Shown here: positions 1 to 11,032 of the stretch, one piece after another | Layout of the letters: each line of letters begins with the position of its first letter | Numbering within the stretch: position 1 is the stretch's first letter | Source: Bolinopsis microptera | Taxonomy: Eukaryota > Ctenophora > Tentaculata > Lobata > Bolinopsidae | Length of the DNA stretch: 64,000 bases | Assembly: GCF_026151205.1 (NCBI RefSeq) | Contig: NC_087074.1 | Span: 20,267,240-20,331,239, forward strand | Direction: 5' to 3' | Program-made: the position numbers and the translations under genes | The notes under the pieces: generated by a model | What the model was told of the DNA's origin: nothing | What the model saw: the letters and a program-made list of their open reading frames with translations, nothing else | Database searches by the model: none

Positions 1-1436
1 TTTGACAATGTATTCAGTTTTGGGATATGATTAAGCTGCTGTATGCTAGTTTTTATGTTCGTTTTGTTTGTCAGCTGTTTTATTAATTGTGTGTTATTCA
101 ATATTCATGTTGCTAATACTTTTATACTATTCAGCTGTTAAATTTTCGCTCTTTTTTTGTTGTTTAAAAATAAAATTTAACAAAAAATCAAAGCAGAAGA
201 AAGAAAAAGAGAAAAAAGAATTGACTACATATTCAGTTTTGGGATGAGATAAAGCTGCTGCATATTAGTTTTTATGTTCCGTTTTGTTAGTCAGTCGTTT
301 AATTAATTGTGTGTTATTCAATATTCATGCTGCTAATATTTATATACCTATTCAGCTGTTAAATTTTTTTTATTTACTTAAGAGTAAAATTTAACAAAAA
401 TGAGAATAAAGAAAAATAAAAAAATATTGACAACATATTCAGTTTTGGGATATGATAAAACTGCTGTATATTAGTTTTTATGTTCCGTTTTGTTAATCAC
501 TATTACTAGTCAGTTGTTTTATTAATTGTGTGTTATTCAATATTCATGTTGCTAATACTTATATACTATTCAGCTGTTAAATTTTTGCTCATTTTATTTG
601 CTTAAGAATAAAATTTAACAAAAAATCAGAATAATGAAAGAAAAGAACAAATTTGACAACGTATTCAGTTTTGGGATATATGATAAAGCTGCTGTATATT
701 AGTTTTTTGTTCCGTTTTGTTAGTCAATTGTTTTATTAATTGTGACGTGTTATTCAATATTCATGTTGCTAATACTTATATACTATTCAGCTGTTAAATT
801 TTTGCTCATTTTATTTGCTTCAGAATAAAATTTAACAAAAAATCAGAATAAAGAAAAAAAAATTGGCAACGTATTCAGTTTTGGGATATATGATTAAGCT
901 GCTGTATATTTGTTTTATGTTCCGTTTTGTTAGTCAGTTGTTTAATTAATTGTGTGTAATTCAATATTCATGCTGCTAATATTTATATACCTATTCAGCT
1001 GTTAAATTTTTGTTCTTTTTATTTGCTTAAGAGTAAAATTTAACAAAAAACAAAATAAAGAAAAAGAGAAAAAAATGTACAACATATTTAGTTTTGGGAT
1101 ATGATAAAACTGCTGTATATTAGTTTTTATGTTCCGTTTTGTTAGTCAGTTGTTTAATTAATTGTGTATTATTCAATATTCATGATGCTAATGTTTATAT
1201 ACTATTCAGCTGGTAAATTTTGCTCTTTTTTATATTTGCTTAAGAATAAAATTTAACAAAAATCAGAATAAAGCAAAGGAGAAAAAAAATTGACATTGAC
1301 AACGTATTCAGTTTTGGGATATGATGAATCATAAAGCTGCTGTATATTAGATTTTATGTTCTGTTTTTTAGTCAGTTGTTGTATCAATTGTATTTTATTC
1401 AATATTCATGTTGCTAATGTTTATATCACAATGCTG
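1..1436. repeat. ~210-bp AT-rich satellite array
   Basis: About seven tandem units of roughly 210 bp. Each has the landmarks GTATTCAGTTTTGGGATATG, AAGCTGCTGTATATTAG, TGTTCCGTTTTGTTAGTCAG, CTATTCAGCTGTTAAATTTT and a purine-rich AGAATAAAGAAAAAGAGAAA tail. Units differ by small indels and substitutions. No coding capacity is seen. The same unit brackets the duplicated receptor loci further right, so it is a dispersed satellite family rather than a one-off. Confidence 0.85.
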
Positions 1437-1874
1437 GCAAGCATAACCGTTGCCCTTATATTCACAACACTATTTACCCCCTATACTATTATATCCCCTT
1501 TATTGTTTTCCAGGCATTAAGATTCATCGAAAGTAATTCAGCAGGTATATTTAAGTTCAAAACATTCTAATTCAATGTTAAAGATGACAGGAATAAGAAA
1601 TAGTTATGTGGAGGTTTTTAAGAAATTTGCGCAAAATACGCGCCAGCATGTAATACGAAATTAGGTAAAAAACCCAAAATCGCCATATTCAGGTGCCTTA
1701 AAAACCATGTTAAAATTGAGTTAGAGATCTGAAACTTTGCAGGGCGTCTAGACCTTGTCTAAATCGACTGTAAAAAAAATTTCATGTTGCAGGAGTATCG
1801 GGAAGTGGGTTTTCTGGAACCCCTGTTTTACAACAGATTGTCGTGAAGCATATATATATAATATATATTATATA
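1437..1874. other. no gene seen; flank of inverted repeat
   Basis: About 440 bp of unique-looking AT-rich DNA between the satellite and the inverted-repeat element. It ends in a TA-dinucleotide run directly against the element's left end. No ORF, RNA gene or repeat was recognised. Confidence 0.4.
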
Positions 1875-2759
1875 CAACCCTGGCGCGTGGGGACACGTTT
1901 TTGCTAGTAGTTTGCGACATTATTTTACGGGTATCGAATCTCGCGACTTCAACGAAGTCCTGGGGACACGTTTTCAATAATTGATAATATTTTCAGCCCC
2001 TATCGTTTTAAGCATTGTTAGGGCTTTCCCAGAAACTAACTCTCATCATCCTAGGATAATCGTGTGTCGCACAGCACCTCTTTCAGTAACGAGAGTAGTC
2101 GCATGCAGTCCAGAATGACGTGTACGTTTCGGTCACCTGTGGAAAAAGGAAGTGAGATATCAAAAATCTGAGAAAACCCCGTTGGATAAAAGCCTTTCAG
2201 GTAGGTGCTAGTCAAGATTTCATCTCTTTAGACCTTAAGATGGCTTCTAACACCTCGTAAAAAGTTTTCAAAAGTAAAATGTACTCGCGACTATCAAAAA
2301 ACAACAAAAACGTGTCCCCAATTTGCTTTTTTGAGCGCGCTGAGATCAGCGCACCGAGCTGATCTAGCTACTTATATGTTATATGAACAGACACACAACA
2401 ATATCAGTGAATATAAGTGATTTCGGTTATTGGAGTAATTTCATCAGAGCAGTCACATTTTTGATGGTGATTAATACTTTAATAACATTCCACAACAAGG
2501 CAACCATTAACTATGTAGTGTGTACCGTGTGCAGTGTGAAGTATAATATAGAGTTGGCATGAAGTTAACAGTTTACTTATCACGAAGTTTAATTAGAAGA
2601 TAAGGAAAATATTGTATTGTTATCTGTCAAAGGAATTTAATGTATTCTAACAACTTGTTCTTATAATAACTAATCGATGAACCACATACAGGGTTGGTGT
2701 GAGTGTAATGTGTAAGAGTTTGTGTGAGAAGATATAGAGAAGCAAAATTCAACATCACT

Positions 2760-2877
2760 GGATACGGCCATACTTGGTTGAATACACCCCATCTCGTTCG
2801 ATCTGGGAAGTTAAGCAACTGCAGGCCGGGTTAGTACTTGGATGGGTGACCGCCTGGGAATTCCCGGTGCCGTATCC
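2760..2877 (+). rRNA. 5S ribosomal RNA (left arm)
   Basis: A full-length 5S rRNA of about 118 nt. It starts GGATACGGCCATAC and ends GGTGCCGTATCC, so the 5' and 3' ends pair as helix I. The internal pol III promoter is intact: box A-like AAGTTAAGCA, the intermediate element around GGGTTAGTAC, and box C TTGGATGGGTGACCGCCTGG. A run of four T follows directly as a terminator. It differs from the right-arm copy at one position in the 5' third (ATACTTGG here, ATACTCGG there). The promoter boxes suggest it could be transcribed, but whether this copy is used is unknown. Confidence 0.93.
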
Positions 2878-3142
2878 TTTTGTTATATTTTCGAAGAATT
2901 GCTTTACTGAACAGAAGAATTGTGTACATTGGCTTTTATAGAATTGCAGTGATTATTAAGAATATCATTTTTTCCTAAGCAATATAAGAATATATAGTCT
3001 ATGTTCAAACGGAAGGAAATATTTCCAAATGTCAGAATAACATTGCTTAGAATAGTATAGCTACTAAGTTTTGTCTGAAAGGGCTTTTTTGTTTCTAAGA
3101 TCTATCTTAAACATTCTGCTTAAAATTAACTAGAATGTATTC

Positions 3143-3730
3143 TTAAGTTAACTTGAAGAGTACTGCAAGGTATCCTGGAGTTACCTTGAAAAGTACTACA
3201 AGATATCCTGAAGTTAACTTGAATAGTACTACAAGGTATCCTAGAGTTAACTTGAAGAGTACCACAAGATATCGTGAAGTTAACTTGAAGAGTACTACAA
3301 GGTATCCTGAAGTTAACTTGAAGAGTACTAAAAGGTATCCTGAAGTTAACTTGAAGAGTACTGCAAGGTATCCTGTAGATAACTCGAAGAGTACTGCAAG
3401 GTATCCTGAAGTTAACTTGAAGAGTACTACAAGATATCCTGAAGTTAACTTAAAGAGTGCTACAATGTAGTTAACTTGAAGAGTATAACTGCAAGGTATC
3501 TTGAAATTAACTTGAAGAGTACTGCAAGTTATTCTGAAGTTAACTTGAAGAGTACTACAAGGTATCCTGAAGTTAACTTGAAGAGTACTACAAGGTATCC
3601 TGAAGTTAACTTGAAGAGTACTACAAGGTATCCTGAAGTTAACTTGAAGAGTACTACAAGGTATCCTAAAGTTAACTTGAAGAGTACTACAAGGTATCCT
3701 GAAGTTAACTTGAAGAGTACTACAAGTTAG
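3143..3730 (+). repeat. 33-bp minisatellite, left arm
   Basis: About 18 units of a 33-bp repeat containing AAGTTAACTTGAAGAGTACT and ACAAGGTATCCTG. The unit is a multiple of three with few stops, so long artificial ORFs appear in several frames. A few units are shortened or carry an ATAACTGC variant. It is the counterpart of the longer array in the right arm. Confidence 0.9.
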
Positions 3731-4009
3731 CTTCAAAAGTTCAAATTATCCTTTATATGCTTAATTAAACATATAACAACCTTTATGTTGTTGTTGTTGT
3801 GGTAGCCTGCAGGCAAACTTGGATCAAATGAAGATAAAGCTGATCTGATCCTGAAGTTAACTGACAGAAAGCATGAAGTTGACCTAAAATTAGATATGTG
3901 TCGTCTTCCAATTATATCGGTCCCGATATATTTGAAATTTTATCGCCTCTCGGATTTGCAGTACTTGTAAGTTAACTTAAGAATACATTCTAGTTAAAGT
4001 TAATTTTAG
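3731..4009. other. central spacer of the inverted repeat
   Basis: Unique sequence between the two arms, including a short GTT run near 3788 and a degenerate copy of the arm sequence TTCTAGTTAA near 3990. No ORF or transposase is visible. This loop is too short to encode mobility functions. Confidence 0.6.
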
Positions 4010-5630
4010 GATACTTTGTACTTTGTAGTACTCTTCAAGTTAACTCCAGGATACTTTGCAGTACTCTTCAGGTTAACTTAAGGATACCTTGTAATACTCT
4101 TCAAGTTAACTTCAGGATACCTTGTAGTACTCTTCAAGTTAACTTCACGATATCTTGTGGTACTCTTCAAGTTAACTTCAGGATACCTTGTAGTACTCTT
4201 CAAGTTAACTTCAGGATACTTTGCAGTACTCTTCAAGTTAACTTCAGGATACATTGCATTGTTATAGTACTCTTCAAGTTAACTTCAGGATACCTTGTAG
4301 TACTCTTCAAGTTAACTTCAGGATACCTTGTAGTACTCTTCAAGTTAACTTCAGGATACCTTGTAGTACTCTTCAAGTTAACTTCAGGATACCTTGTAGT
4401 ACTCTTCAAGTTAACTTCAGGATACCTTGTAGTACTCTTCAAGTTAACTTCAGGATACCTTGTAGTACTCTTCAAGTTAACTTCAGGATACCTTATAGTA
4501 CTCTTCAAGTTAACTTCAGGATACCTTGTAGTACTCTTCAAGTTAACTTCAGGATACCTTGTAGTACTCTTCAAGTTAACTTCAGGATACCTTGTAGTAC
4601 TCTTCAAGTTAACTTCAGGATACCTTGTAGTACTCTTCAAGTTAACTTCAGGATACCTTGTAGTACTCTTCAAGTTAACTTCAGGATATCTTGTAGTACT
4701 CTTCAAGTTAACTTCAGGATACCTTGTAGTACTCTTCAAGTTAACTTCAGGATACCTTGTAGTACTCTTCAAGTTAACTTCAGGATACCTTGTAGTACTC
4801 TTCAAGTTAATTTCAAGATACCTTGCAGTTATACTCTTCAAGTTAACTACATTGTAGCACTCTTTAAGTTAACTTCAGGATATCTTGTAGTACTCTTCAA
4901 GTTAACTTCAGGATACCTTGCAGTACTCTTCGAGTTATCTACAGGATACCTTGCAGTACTCTTCAAGTTAACTTCAGGATACCTTTTAGTACTCTTCAAG
5001 TTAACTTCAGGATACCTTGTAGTACTCTTCAAGTTAACTTCAGGATACCTTGTAGTACTCTTCAAGTTAACTTCAGGATACCTTGTAGTACTCTTCAAGT
5101 TAACTTCAGAATAACTTGCAGTACTCTTCAAGTTAATTTCAAGATACCTTGCAGTTATACTCTTCAAGTTAACTACATTGTAGCACTCTTTAAGTTAACT
5201 TCAGGATATCTTGTAGTACTCTTCAAGTTAACTTCAGGATACCTTGCAGTACTCTTCAAGTTAATTTCAAGATACCTTGCAGTTATACTCTTCAAGTTAA
5301 CTACATTGTAGCACTCTTTAAGTTAACTTCAGGATATCTTGTAGTACTCTTCAAGTTAACTTCAGGATACCTTGCAGTACTCTTCGAGTTATCTACAGGA
5401 TACCTTGCAGTACTCTTCAAGTTAACTTCAGGATACCTTTTAGTACTCTTCAAGTTAACTTCAGGATACCTTGTAGTACTCTTCAAGTTAACTTCACGAT
5501 ATCTTGTGGTACTCTTCAAGTTAACTCTAGGATACCTTGTAGTACTATTCAAGTTAACTTCAGGATATCTTGTAGTACTTTTCAAGGTAACTCCAGGATA
5601 CCTTGCAGTACTCTTCAAGTTAACTTAAGA
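4010..5630 (-). repeat. 33-bp minisatellite, right arm
   Basis: About 48 units of the same 33-bp repeat in the opposite orientation (plus strand: TACTCTTCAAGTTAACTTCA, GGATACCTTG). A block with a variant GTTATACTCTTCAAGTTAACT unit recurs at about 4828, 5152 and 5280, showing internal duplication of multi-unit segments. The array is nearly three times longer than in the left arm, so the arms have expanded independently. Confidence 0.9.
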
Positions 5631-5893
5631 ATACATTCTAGTTAATTTTAAGCAGAATGTTTAAGATAGATCTTAGAAACAAAAAAGCCCTTTCAGACAA
5701 AACTTAGTAGCTATACTATTCTAAGCAATGTTATTCTGACATTTGGAAATATTTCCTTCCGTTTGAACATAGACTATATATTCTTATATTGCTTAGGATA
5801 AAATGATATTCTTAATAATCACTGCAATTCTATAAAAGCCAATGTACACAATTCTTCTGTTCAGTAAAGCAATTCTTCGAAAATATAACAAAA

Positions 5894-6011
5894 GGATACG
5901 GCACCGGGAATTCCCAGGCGGTCACCCATCCAAGTACTAACCCGGCCTGCAGTTGCTTAACTTCCCAGATCGAACGAGATGGGGTGTATTCAACCGAGTA
6001 TGGCCGTATCC
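5894..6011 (-). rRNA. 5S ribosomal RNA (right arm)
   Basis: The mirror copy of the left-arm 5S gene on the minus strand, about 118 nt, with the same box A, intermediate element and box C and a T-run after the 3' end (AAAA before 5894 on the plus strand). It differs from the left copy at one base near the 5' end. The two genes converge toward the centre of the inverted repeat. Confidence 0.93.
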
Positions 6012-6903
6012 AGTGATGTTGAATTTTGCTTCTCTATATCTTCTCACACAAACTCTTACACATTACACTCACACCAACCCTGTATGTGGTTCATCGATTA
6101 GTTATTATAAGAACAAGTTGTTAGAATACATTAAATTCCTTTGACAGATAACAATACAATATTTTCCTTATCTTCTAATTAAACTTCGTGATAAGTAAAC
6201 TGTTAACTTCATGCCAACTCTATATTATACTTCACACTGCACACGGTAGTCGGTACACACTACATAGTTAATGGTTGCCTTGTTGTGGAATGTTATTAAA
6301 GTATTAATCACCATCAAAAATGTGACTGCTCTGATGAAATTACTCCAATAACCGAAATCACTTATATTCACTGATATTGTTGTGTGTCTGTTCATATAAC
6401 ATATAAGTAGCTAGATCAGCTCGGTGCGCTGATCTCAGCGCGATCAAAAAAGCAAATTGGGGACACGTTTTTGTTGTTTTTTGATAGTCGCGAGTACATT
6501 TTACTTTTGAAAACTTTTTACGAGGTGTTAGAAGCCATCTTAAGGTCTAAAGAGATGAAATCTTGACTAGCACCTACCTGAAAGGCTTTTATCCAACGGG
6601 GTTTTCTCAGATTTTTGATATCTCACTTCCTTTTTCCACAGGTGACCGAAACGTACACGTCATTCTGGACTGCATGCGACTACTCTCGTTACTGAAAGAG
6701 GTGCTGTGCGACACACGATTATCCTAGGATGATGAGAGTTAGTTTCTGGGAAAGCCCTAACAATGCTTAAAACGATAGGGGCTGAAAATATTATCAATTA
6801 TTGAAAACGTGTCCCCAGGACTTCGTTGAAGTCGCGAGATTCGATACCCGTAAAATAATGTCGCAAACTACTAGCAAAAACGTGTCCCCACGCGCCAGGG
6901 TTG

Positions 6904-7910
6904 ATATATGTATAGACGCTTTTGCAGTCAATTGTAGCCTACATTTAAGTGTCCGTAGATTCAAAAGTATAAAAGATACAGTCATTTCGAACCACATGTT
7001 TTAAAGATAATCGTTTATACTTTAGTTTACATTATATCGAAAAATAATTTAACGTCAACATCATCACTTGATGACGTCATCAAGTTAAGTGTTTTTAAAA
7101 CTTGATTTTTGACAAAATAACAACTTTTCAAATCGATTTAACACCATTAAGGAGTAATTTTATTCAAAATCTGAGGGCATTTTTACCTTAGATAAGTGTT
7201 CAAGCATTCTGAAAATCTACCGGAAAAGTTTCCTACCTTACTCCTTCATAAAGATATTCGCTATTGAAGTTAGTGCTTTTTTGAAGAATAATTTTATAAA
7301 AACACAAAAGTTGTGAATTAGTATTCTCTGGTGTTGGGCCATCCCTTGGGTTGTGGAGCTCAATTTTGCGTCCTAAAGGTCTAAATTGTGTTATAGGCTA
7401 GTTTTAAAGTTGAAAATCGAAAAGTTGCACACGTGGGGACACGCGCAAATTGATTTAAAATAGCTAAAATCACTGAAAATTGTTATTTTCACGATTTTTA
7501 CCAACTTTGGAGTCCCGTAGTGATCCAAGTTCTTTTTGAAATCTTCTGAAACTTTGCATGCTTATCAAACTATACATTAAATACCACTATAAAAAAATTT
7601 ATGGTGATTCAACATTTTATGCGCACGCAACGTCCGCTCAAAGTTTGCACGTGCGAAAGGTGAGAATTTTGCTCATTCGTGATTTCGAATATATTCTGCT
7701 TTCCCACGATATTTAAATGGCATTATATATGAATTTAATGCCAACTTGAATGAGTTAAAAGTGCAATATTCAGTCTGTTATTGACAGATATGCCTACCTA
7801 AACACAAGGAAACGTTTTCAAAGGTAAAATTTCGAAATCGTTGAAATTACTTCCTTATTAAGTTTCGACTGTGTAAATTATCCTGACAATATAATCAAAA
7901 AGAGATGATA
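6904..7910. other. no gene seen (~1 kb)
   Basis: About 1 kb to the right of the inverted repeat with no convincing ORF or RNA gene. It holds one more GTGGGGACACG motif near 7433, like that at the ends of the inverted repeat. It shares the phrase GAAACTTTGCA with the left flank (near 1732), so both flanks may be older remnants of a related element. Confidence 0.35.
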
Positions 7911-8237
7911 TTTGACCAAAACCCATAATCATGGGTAGAGTGAACCGCTGCCAGTGTCTCTCTTTTCCAAACAAAAGAAAATGATATTAATTTAAGGAAC
8001 CGTCCGCAAATGCAAATTGATACCGAGAATGAAATCGGTCGCTCGCTTTTCCCATTCATTCACGGCTTACGTATTGTAATAAAGCTTATTGAATGGGAAA
8101 AGCGAGCGACCGATTTCATTCTCGGTATCAATTTGCATTTGCGGACGGTTCCTTAAATTAATATCATTTTCTTTTGTTTGGAAAAGAGAGACACTGGCAG
8201 CGGTTCACTCTACCCATGATTATGGGTTTTGGTCAAA
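7911..8237. repeat. 148-bp-arm palindrome (hairpin MITE)
   Basis: Arms 7911-8058 and 8090-8237 are reverse complements over 148 bp with no mismatch found by eye, separated by a 31-nt loop. The ends read TTTGACCAAAACCC and its complement. No ORF. It lies exactly at the junction between unique sequence and the ~210-bp satellite. A hairpin MITE is the simplest reading; a perfect palindrome can also be an assembly or replication artefact. Confidence 0.75.
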
Positions 8238-8935
8238 TTTACTATTCAGCTGTTAAATTTTTGCTTAAGAATAAAATTTAACAAAAAATCAGAATAAATA
8301 AAATGAGAAAAAAATTGTCGTTGACAACGTATTCAGTTTTGGGATGAGATAAAGCTGCTGTATATTAGTTTTTATGTTCCGTTTTGTTAGTCAGTTTTTC
8401 TATTAATTGCGTGAATATACGTTGTTCAATATTTATGTTGCTAATATTTATTAACTTGGGGACCCCAGGCTATTATATTTATGTTCATAATCCGAATGGA
8501 AATTTGGCGGAATGACAGGCTGAGCTCTTTTTATTTTGTATTTGCTGGAGAGTTATATAAAATTAAACAAAAAATCAGAAAAAAAATTTGATAACGTACT
8601 CAGTTTTTGGATATGATTATGATAAAGCTGCTGTATATTAATTATATTATTATTAGTTTTTATGTTCCGTTTTGTTAGTCAGTTGTTTTATCAATTGTGT
8701 GTTATTCAATATTTATGTTGCCAATATTTGATATCTATATACTATTCAGCTGTTAAGTTTTTGCTCTTTTTATTTGTTTAAGAGTAAAATTTTACAAAAT
8801 ATCAGAATAAAGAAAAAGAGAAAAACAAATTTGACAACGTATTCAGTTTTGGGATGAGATAAAGCTGCTGTATATTAGTTTTTATGTTCCGTTTTATTAG
8901 TCAGTTGCTTTATTATTTTTGTGTTAATCAATTCA
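8238..8935. repeat. ~210-bp satellite, second array
   Basis: Three to four units of the satellite seen at 1-1436. One unit carries an inserted variant segment with GGGGACCCCAGGCTATTATA near 8459. This segment reappears in the arrays at 22805 and 31600, marking these three arrays as one subfamily copied together with what follows. Confidence 0.8.
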
Positions 8936-9025
8936 GACAACCTTATAACGTAAATGTGGCACTGTGGCACTTGTGGCACTAACATGTGGCACTTGCGGCA
9001 CTCACATGTGGCACTTGCGGCACTA

Positions 9026-10009
9026 TCATATGTAGCATGTGGCACTGATAGTGCCGCAAGTACGATTTTCAGCCGGCTTGTAGTAAGTTCGGTTATCATT
9101 GAAATTTCTTCCAGCATAACTACTGCCTGCTCTTTCCCCTCTTTGTGCATTGTTAAATGACTTGTTGCGACGCTCATTTTGAAATTTGAAACAGTTCTGT
9201 TTAATGTGACCTGCTTTGTTACAGTAGTGACAAACTTTCTTAGTCTTTCTTGGTGCTATGCAATTAACAGCCCAGTGGCCATATTTTCCGCAGTTAAAAC
9301 AATTTCCACTAACTTTATTAGAGTTATCAATATTAGGAGCTTCTGCTTTTAAAATTTCAATTTCGTGTCCGCCAGAAGCTTGTTTCCTGGCTTCTAAATT
9401 CTTCTCTAAATCTATAGCGTCCCGATATAAGGTTGCAAAGTCGGGTGTTTTACTATTCATTAAATGAATTGCAATTGAGTTGTTTAGTAGGCCGTACACA
9501 AAAATATTTCGTATATTTGCCTCACGAGCTGCAGATTCAGCTTCGTCGTACGCTTTGCTAGCCATCCTCTGTAATTTTCGGCCAAATTGTTCACAAGTTT
9601 CGGAGGGTAATTGCTTCATTGCAAATAGTTTTGCTCGTGCTTGCTGTCTACTGTCTGGTTCTAGAATATTTCGCAGCCTTTTTTTAAATTCAGTCCAGTT
9701 GTTTTTCTGGTCCGAATTAAGTTTAATAGCGCTCAGTTTCTCATTACTTTCTGTATCGAGATAAGTGAAAAGGAGCCTCCCACGATCCGCTTCCGGAATA
9801 TTTAAAATTCGGGCAAAATTAGACCAACTTTCCAAATATGCATTAAAGTCCTCGCCGTACTTAAAAATTTGAGGTTTCCTGCTTGCATGCGAGGTACTGT
9901 TGTCCCTCCGGAAAACTACTTTACTTAAATCACTTAACAAATTTTCTTTAGCTGCCACTTCTGTTTCTTGTTTAATTACATTAACTTGCTCTTCTGTAAA
10001 AGTTGCCAT
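9026..10009 (-). CDS. Gag-like nucleocapsid protein, Gypsy-type
   Basis: Structural protein of an LTR retrotransposon, expected to bind element RNA and assemble particles. The start chosen is the ATG giving MATFTEEQ; the frame is open further upstream to 10051. A capsid-like helical region (motifs WSNFARIL, WTEFKKRL, LPSETCEQFGRKLQRMA) is followed by two CCHC zinc knuckles, CFNCGKYGHWAVNC and CHYCNKAGHIKQNC, with all ligands intact, then a basic Asn-rich tail. The last residues (CGTISATC) are encoded by the start of the GTGGCAC repeat, so the natural C terminus is probably lost. The frame is intact, unlike copy B. No pol follows. Confidence 0.85.
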   Translation of the reverse strand: MATFTEEQVNVIKQETEVAAKENLLSDLSKVVFRRDNSTSHASRKPQIFKYGEDFNAYLESWSNFARILNIPEADRGRLLFTYLDTESNEKLSAIKLNSDQKNNWTEFKKRLRNILEPDSRQQARAKLFAMKQLPSETCEQFGRKLQRMASKAYDEAESAAREANIRNIFVYGLLNNSIAIHLMNSKTPDFATLYRDAIDLEKNLEARKQASGGHEIEILKAEAPNIDNSNKVSGNCFNCGKYGHWAVNCIAPRKTKKVCHYCNKAGHIKQNCFKFQNERRNKSFNNAQRGERAGSSYAGRNFNDNRTYYKPAENRTCGTISATCYI

Positions 10010-10264
10010 TCTTAATTTTAAACGCCATACTTGATATAAACAATACCTCAAATATCAGTGCGGTAGCAGGTTTATATGTTTGGGCTCTTCCACTTGTCGT
10101 ACTCTGCGTCGGCGGGCTCAGTCAGCAGTTTGTGTTCGTTGGGCGGGCTCTTCGTTGGGCGGGCTCTTCGTTTCTCGTCTCCAGTCTCTGTAGCTGTAGG
10201 TTGGGCGGGCTCCAGTCTCTGATGGTTTAGAGAATGTGCGTGGGCTTTTTATCCTCGTCGCCAA

Positions 10265-10655
10265 TGTTAACGGGGTTCTTCTCTTGTATTGTTTTGGGGA
10301 ACAACGGAAACAACAGTTTAGGAGAAGTGGTTTAAAATAAACTAACTTTTACGACACGAAACATCTGTATTCATATTACCTGCCGTGCAGGTGCTAACTA
10401 GTATTTTGACGTCAAACTAATGTTAGTGCACGAGCTGACCGGGGTTACAATAGTTTAATGAGGCTTAGTCCACCTGCTATGGTCATGTGACCTAGGTCAC
10501 ATGACTTACAACCAATGGACGGCTACCTCGCCTAGTTGTCGACCAATGGTAAAATTCCAGTATATTTTGTAACTATCTCTTTTTCTTTAAAGTACTTTAT
10601 TTAAAGTCAGAGCGGTCACTTAAATGCATGCTTGAATGAACCGACCCTAATGGTC
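10265..10655 (-). repeat. truncated LTR, copy A
   Basis: Matches the copy B LTR from its TGTTAACGGGG end. The primer-binding site lies immediately outside, reading TTGGCGACGAGGAT on the minus strand. The far end is deleted: after CTAATGGTCC the sequence jumps to the flank CGTGGGCCTATG. Confidence 0.75.
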
Positions 10656-11021
10656 CCGTGGGCCTATGTGGGTACGTATTTTAAGTCACATACGGACACT
10701 TCATTCAGACCACCATGACAGCCCTGGTATGGTCACAACCGCGGCGGTTACAGGTCTCTTCTGGGTGATGTGGAGTCCTACTGTGGTACGGTTCCACCTC
10801 TATGCTATAAAAGGGGAAGACTCGATACCGGCATGGCTGGAAAAAATGCGGTATCTCTACATGTTGCCCGGTTGGGAGCGTACTTAAACCCGCTTATCTA
10901 AACCTTGACATTTTTTCATCGCCTCAATCAATTAACAATTCTTTAAAAATCTATGATGCGATGCCCGAGACTGCAGCAGTAGCCGCAACAGAAACTGCAG
11001 ACACCACGATAAAAATTTAAT
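10656..11021. other. intergenic; TATA-like motif near 10805
   Basis: Sequence shared with copy B (25226-25595) and carrying no convincing ORF. It contains GCTATAAAAGGGGAAGAC (about 10803-10820), a good TATA-box match, conserved in both copies. It could be a promoter for the receptor gene downstream or part of an older LTR. No transcription start evidence. Confidence 0.3.
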
Positions 11022-11032
11022 AAATACAGAAT

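Larger units (their letters stand above)
1875..6903. mobile_element. 5-kb foldback-like inverted repeat with 5S genes
   Basis: The left arm begins CAACCCTGGCGCGTGGGGAC and the right arm ends with its exact reverse complement. The arms stay nearly identical by eye through the 5S gene and down to the 33-bp minisatellite. From the outside in, each arm has GGGGACACG-containing terminal sequence, ~0.5 kb of unique sequence, a 5S rRNA gene pointing inward, ~0.25 kb of spacer, then the minisatellite. The minisatellite is short in the left arm (~0.6 kb) and long in the right (~1.6 kb). Long inverted arms with internal direct repeats are typical of foldback (FB/Galileo-type) transposons. No transposase ORF is present. 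The outer flanks are TA-rich and no clear target duplication could be read. A palindromic 5S rDNA rearrangement or an assembly inversion are alternatives. Confidence 0.6.
8939..10655 (-). mobile_element. gag-only LTR element, copy A
   Basis: On the minus strand: part of an LTR, a primer-binding site, a leader, and a gag ORF that ends in a foldback minisatellite (GTGGCAC units). There is no protease, reverse transcriptase or integrase. The LTR has lost its outer ~165 bp compared with copy B, between two copies of GTCC, which points to a microhomology deletion. At the gag 3' end the element is fused to the left half of a GTGGCAC foldback repeat; a complete foldback is present at 32084-32625. 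The whole unit is repeated at 23336-25225. Confidence 0.7.

Noticed and set aside
3143-5618. ORFs rich in STTRYPEVNLK or CSTLQVNFRIP
   Set aside because: Translations of the 33-bp minisatellite on either strand.
2627-6144. 63-aa ORFs covering the 5S regions
   Set aside because: They overlap the 5S rRNA genes and are the same shadow in both arms.
9258-9764. Plus-strand ORFs over gag
   Set aside because: Antisense shadows of the minus-strand Gag frame.
10666-10887. 73-aa ORF with counterpart at 25241-25462
   Set aside because: Present in both duplicate copies only because the DNA is duplicated; no domain and it overlaps a TATA-like sequence.
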